A stretch of DNA of 64,000 nt from JADJNW01 sp964517175 (GTDB taxonomy: Bacteria > Bacteroidota > Bacteroidia > Chitinophagales > Saprospiraceae): the NCBI GenBank assembly GCA_964517175.1, contig CAZFBU010000002.1, forward strand, positions 24,979 to 88,978, written 5' to 3'. Shown piece by piece: positions 63,021-64,000 of the stretch. The notes beneath the pieces were generated by a model that was not told the origin of the DNA, did not search any database, and saw only the letters and a program-made list of their open reading frames with translations. A program made the position numbers and the translations under genes. Each line of letters opens with the position of its first letter. Position 1 is the first letter of the stretch.

Positions 63021-63917
63021 TTATAAACTTTTTAGTTTGTTAATTTGCGCTGCAAAGAAAGCACTTTTTTTAGGAAAAAGCAAAATTAATCGCTCGTACA
63101 TCTTAATTGCTTTTTCTGTTTGCCCCTGCCGCGCCAGAATGGCTGCCAGCGTTTCGCTGATCACTTCATCCTGCTCCAGCAAACTTCGCTGTGCAATTTC
63201 CTTTACTAACGTTTCGGTATTTCGCAATGGCGGCGCTGCTTTTTGTTTTTTTGACTTGATTTGAATGGTCGGCGGCTGATACGTATGCCAGCTATCGAAA
63301 GTCTTTTTGGGCGTTGGGCTGTTAGCTGTTGTGGGTGTTGCTTCTTTTTCGGGTTCGGGTAAGGCGTCCGGGACTTCCCCTTCTTCTTCCTCAGATGCCG
63401 GACTTTCGGAATGGATGGTTTCTATCGGTTCTTCCGATGCCGGCGGTTCTTCCTCAGTTGAAGTTTCCGGTTCCGCTGGTAAATTCAATTCCAACTCTTC
63501 TGTTTCCAATTCAGAAGCTTTCTTTATCGGCAATTCGAAGGGCTGGGCTTCAATTTCTGATGCCGCCAACTCTTCACCGGGCTGCTCACGTTCCAATGGC
63601 TTTGGTTGGAACTGCAGATCGGGTACTTTCTGCAGGTCGAGTGTTTCTTCGAAATTTAGTAGTTCCAGTGGTTTTTCCTGCTCGATTACATCCTGCATTT
63701 GCCGAAAGAGCATGGTGCGGTTCAGGCTGCCGGCGGCGGTTTTTTCGAGGTTGGCGTCAAAATCGCGGTGATGATCTATACCACTTTTGTACAATAACAG
63801 CCACTGCAAGTTCTGGCAGTACGGATACTGTAGCGCCAGGCTCTTAAGTTCCTGATAATTAATTTGATATAAACGGGACGGACTTTTTAAGTACTCCGCG
63901 AAACTCTCGGCGTTCAT
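63021..63917 (-). CDS. uncharacterised protein with acidic linker and C-terminal TPR-like helices
   Basis: 298 residues starting MNAESFAEYLKSPSRLYQIN. Residues 1-90 are helical (LALQYPYCQNLQWLLLYKSG); 95-200 is a Glu/Pro-rich linker (EEEPPASEEPIETIHSESPA style); 230-298 holds one TPR-like pair (LAAILARQGQTEKAIKMYER, LILLFPKKSAFFAAQINKLK). I recall similar genes upstream of secG in other Bacteroidota. Function unknown; the shape suggests a protein-interaction adaptor. No signal peptide. Confidence 0.75.
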   Translation of the reverse strand: MNAESFAEYLKSPSRLYQINYQELKSLALQYPYCQNLQWLLLYKSGIDHHRDFDANLEKTAAGSLNRTMLFRQMQDVIEQEKPLELLNFEETLDLQKVPDLQFQPKPLEREQPGEELAASEIEAQPFELPIKKASELETEELELNLPAEPETSTEEEPPASEEPIETIHSESPASEEEEGEVPDALPEPEKEATPTTANSPTPKKTFDSWHTYQPPTIQIKSKKQKAAPPLRNTETLVKEIAQRSLLEQDEVISETLAAILARQGQTEKAIKMYERLILLFPKKSAFFAAQINKLKSL

Positions 63918-64000
63918 GTCCTGTTGTTTTCTGATTGTATATAAACTACGACCATTTCTAAAGAAATAAGTAACCGGACATCATTATTTTTAGTTTGAAA

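Noticed and set aside
1..64000. tRNA, rRNA or complete IS elements
   Set aside because: I looked for cloverleaf tails, rRNA blocks and transposase motifs (DDE, Y1) and saw none; a dedicated covariance-model search would be decisive.

Overview
The window is chromosomal DNA from a member of the Bacteroidota, most likely the Saprospiria or a close relative. The evidence is: two PorP/SprF outer-membrane proteins; type IX secretion (T9SS) C-terminal sorting domains of type A (two neighbouring genes) and type B (a 1946-residue adhesin); Kdo/LPS genes (kdsC, kdsB); a NagB-deacetylase fusion; a RibB with a dead RibA half; and promoters of the Bacteroidota form TTTG-N19/20-TAnnTTTG. Genus is inference. 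Five runs of exactly 100 N (1563, 18530, 24024, 28632, 43681) show a scaffolded draft; four of the five touch or closely flank a gene end.

Layout. 1-5.4 kb (minus): 7TM-HD phosphohydrolase (runs off the left edge), MacB-type ATPase, gatC, M23 peptidase, secreted DNA/RNA endonuclease. 5.5-13.8 kb (plus): purM, nth, fasciclin lipoprotein, methyltransferase, WbqC protein, dynamin-like GTPase, TM2-TPR-SHOCT protein and a helical unknown; inside this block a short minus-strand transcription unit (about 12.63-12.87 kb) has its own promoter, a 24-codon ORF and a terminator. 13.9-21.8 kb: nitrilase with a secreted partner, ftsE, then a minus run UbiA / kdsC / iscX / ferredoxin / divergent Clp-type AAA ATPase. 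22-25.7 kb: a CTD-only T9SS protein and a DUF4397 repeat protein. 25.7-31.7 kb: exonuclease pseudogene, ArsR regulator, acs, NagB-deacetylase, aldo/keto reductase. 31.8-38.2 kb: coiled-coil membrane protein, OmpA lipoprotein, cupin, two glycosyltransferases, ribB. 38-46 kb: PorP/SprF, a palindromic MITE-like element, an NlpC/P60 protein lacking its Cys, CBS, LysM protein, kdsB, PIF1-like helicase, VapC-type toxin module. 46-54 kb: lipoprotein SOD, copA, slyD, queA, ABC permease. 53.4-60.3 kb: PorP/SprF plus giant cohesin/PKD adhesin. 60.5-64 kb: groL, groS, secG and a TPR-like protein.

Most of the window is core metabolism, envelope and protein-quality genes. Cell-envelope export is the strongest theme: T9SS substrates, their PorP/SprF partners, peptidoglycan hydrolases, LPS precursor enzymes and glycosyltransferases. 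No rRNA, tRNA, CRISPR array, prophage or complete insertion sequence was recognised.

The least-explained items are the short minus-strand unit at 12.6-12.9 kb, the 164-bp palindromic element at 39.4 kb, the heptamer-like intergenic tracts, the Clp-like ATPase with a degenerate first AAA domain, and the possible sigma-54-type control region of groES.
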